Below, piece after piece: positions 12,638 through 13,893 of a DNA stretch of 13,893 nt. How positions within the stretch are numbered: the first letter of the stretch is position 1; each line of letters opens with the position of its first letter. The stretch lies in the NCBI GenBank assembly GCA_030740335.1, contig JASLXL010000074.1:1-13893 (forward strand), written 5' to 3'. Made by a program: the position numbers and the translations under genes. Under the pieces are notes generated by a model. That model was given only the letters and a program-made list of their open reading frames with translations, was not told the DNA's origin and made no database searches. This stretch comes from SAR202 cluster bacterium (GTDB lineage: Bacteria; Chloroflexota; Dehalococcoidia; SAR202; CAJWER01).

Positions 12638-13893
12638 TCAGTCGTGCGTCCTCGGGTCCACCGGCAGCTCTAGGCGCGAGGGGTGCTCGGGGGAGTGGTG
12701 CACGGTCTGGTGCGCCGTGACCAGCGTCGTCTCGGCGAGGTCGTCGCCGCCGGTGTTGTGGTTGCGGTCGTGGTTGGGGAAATTGCTGCTGGTGATCTCC
12801 AGCCGAATTCGGTGGCCCTTGACGAATCGGCAGGCCGTGGGTCCGAGCTTGATCCTGAACTCGACAGCCTCGCCCGGCGTCAGCAGCTCCTCGCGGTCCA
12901 GGCCGTTGCGGTGACGGGCGCGCATCATGCTGTAGCAGACCTCCAGAGCGATGCCATCCGGGTCCTCGTCGACCAGGTGGGCGAAGAAGTCCGTGTCCGG
13001 TGCGGACGAGGCCGCGTGGAGCACTACCTCCGGATGCCCGACGACCTCAATGTCCTCCGTCAGGGGCGGCGTACGATAGTAGAGAATATCGGAGCGGTGC
13101 TCTAGCTTGCGGCGGTCCGATGGCTCGGTGACCAGCGTGCGCGACCACAGCGTCGGCACCGGGTCCCGAGGGTCGTAATCGTACGTGTCGGAGCCGGCTT
13201 GATCTGGCGACATCTCGCTCAGCGTGCCGGAGCCGTAGTGCTGCTTGGCGCTGCCATAGTCGTCGCTGTCCAGATATAATGCAGTCGTGGCTGGGCTCGG
13301 CGGCGGCGGCCACGTTTCGGCGGTCCGCCACTCCTTCGCTCCCATTACGAAGTAGCGCACGGCGGGCTCGCGGTCGATGCCGTTGTCGACGCCCTTGAGC
13401 CAGTGATCGAACCAGCGGATCTTCAGCGCTTCCACGTCCATAGCCGCTTCCGGTCCGAAGTCTATGCCGCCTATCTTCCGCTTGCCGAAGCCGCCGTGGT
13501 TCCAGGCGCCAAGGACCAGCTTAGACTGCGTGCGAGCTGTCTCCGTCCTGGCTTCCCGTTGCATGAGGCCCAGATGCGCCATCGTGCCGCCACAGTGGTC
13601 GTACCACCCGGAGAAGTCCAGGTTCGGCACCTCGACTTCCGTATGCACGTCTCCGAATCCCCACGGTCGGCGTCCAGGGTCCCGGACCCAGTCCTCGGCG
13701 TACTCGGCCAGGCCCGGTGGTAGATAGTGCGGAAGGTTCGTCCACGGCAGGAACCATAGCCACCGCTCGCCGTCGAGGTTATTCCAGATTCTCCTGGCGT
13801 CCTCCGGGATGTGTGGAGGCGGCATGCCATGGCGCCGTCGCAGGTCGGGTGCCATGGTCCCGATCCACCAATAGACCCGACGGGCGGGCTTGA
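12638..13893 (-). CDS. CocE/NonD family hydrolase (X-prolyl dipeptidyl-peptidase-like), N-terminus beyond window
   Basis: An alpha/beta hydrolase with a C-terminal jelly-roll domain, as in cocaine esterase, glutaryl-7-ACA acylase and X-Pro dipeptidyl-peptidases. The reading frame is open to the window edge, so the gene is 5'-partial. The ATG at 13855 is internal: the preceding codons read KPARRVYWWIGT. Counting from that Met, catalytic Asp86 is in DFSGWYD (80-86) and catalytic His120 in LGAWNH (115-120), matching the GWYD...GPWxH order of CocE. The Ser nucleophile lies outside the window. The C-terminal domain includes LYLDSDDYG, the LEHRSDILYYRTPPLTEDIE segment and the family signature SSNFPNHDRNHNTGG near the end. 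It cleaves an ester or amide; substrate unknown. The strand is shared with the dehydratase gene, but 432 bases and a promoter separate them. Confidence 0.93.
   Translation of the reverse strand, partial: KPARRVYWWIGTMAPDLRRRHGMPPPHIPEDARRIWNNLDGERWLWFLPWTNLPHYLPPGLAEYAEDWVRDPGRRPWGFGDVHTEVEVPNLDFSGWYDHCGGTMAHLGLMQREARTETARTQSKLVLGAWNHGGFGKRKIGGIDFGPEAAMDVEALKIRWFDHWLKGVDNGIDREPAVRYFVMGAKEWRTAETWPPPPSPATTALYLDSDDYGSAKQHYGSGTLSEMSPDQAGSDTYDYDPRDPVPTLWSRTLVTEPSDRRKLEHRSDILYYRTPPLTEDIEVVGHPEVVLHAASSAPDTDFFAHLVDEDPDGIALEVCYSMMRARHRNGLDREELLTPGEAVEFRIKLGPTACRFVKGHRIRLEITSSNFPNHDRNHNTGGDDLAETTLVTAHQTVHHSPEHPSRLELPVDPRTHD

Noticed and set aside
12441..12914. A 157-codon plus-strand frame over the citrate-synthase-like stub and hydrolase end
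   Set aside because: No motif or ribosome site, and it lies largely opposite the conserved C-terminal domain of the CocE-type hydrolase.

Overview
The window looks like a GC-rich (about 55-65%) environmental bacterial genome, most likely a marine Chloroflexota of the SAR202 / Dehalococcoidia type. This is inferred from the gene mix (enolase-superfamily dehydratase, CocE-type hydrolase, small sulfite-oxidase-like molybdoenzyme, SelA-like PLP enzyme, sulfatase) and from a TGAGCTTGTCGAA inverted repeat. No rRNA, tRNA, CRISPR array or complete mobile element was seen, so the taxonomy is a guess.

Layout. Plus strand, 2-2000: a PEBP-family protein whose reading frame runs off the left edge and appears to be a tandem two-domain protein; a 74-residue helix-turn-helix protein; and, overlapping it by ATGA, a medium-chain dehydrogenase lacking zinc ligands, whose base composition falls sharply part-way through. 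Minus strand, 2130-5587: read in transcription order, a ThuA-like protein, a SelA-like PLP enzyme 31 bases later, then a Rid-family protein and a sulfite-oxidase-like molybdoenzyme after gaps of about 255 and 280 bases. The lyase plus Rid pair fits formation and clearance of a reactive enamine/imine. At 5588-6032 there is a REP-like inverted repeat and what looks like the C-terminal stub of a second enolase-superfamily gene.

Minus strand, 6033-7568: a beta-propeller glycosidase-like gene split by an in-frame TAG. The change also makes a strong Shine-Dalgarno sequence just before an in-frame ATG, so the gene now reads as a 46-codon leader plus a 460-residue main part. A divergent intergenic region (7569-7928) carries a 16-bp perfect palindrome and two more inverted repeats. 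It leads to an AT-rich plus-strand gene (7929-9008), probably a glycosidase-like TIM barrel and probably acquired. The stretch 9009-9607 has no intact gene but holds decayed-looking reading frames on both strands.

Minus strand, 9608-13893: a sulfatase preceded by an L-rhamnonate dehydratase-like enolase (likely one operon), an intergenic region with a near-consensus sigma70-type promoter followed by a 26-codon stub resembling the start of citrate synthase, and a CocE/NonD-type hydrolase that runs off the right edge.

Taken together this is an accessory catabolic region aimed at carbohydrates or sugar acids, possibly sulfated deoxysugars. It has several scars of rearrangement: split, truncated and mosaic genes. 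No wholly new system is proven. The most informative points are the amber split with an SD gained at the same site, and the captured promoter and start of citrate synthase upstream of the dehydratase-sulfatase operon.
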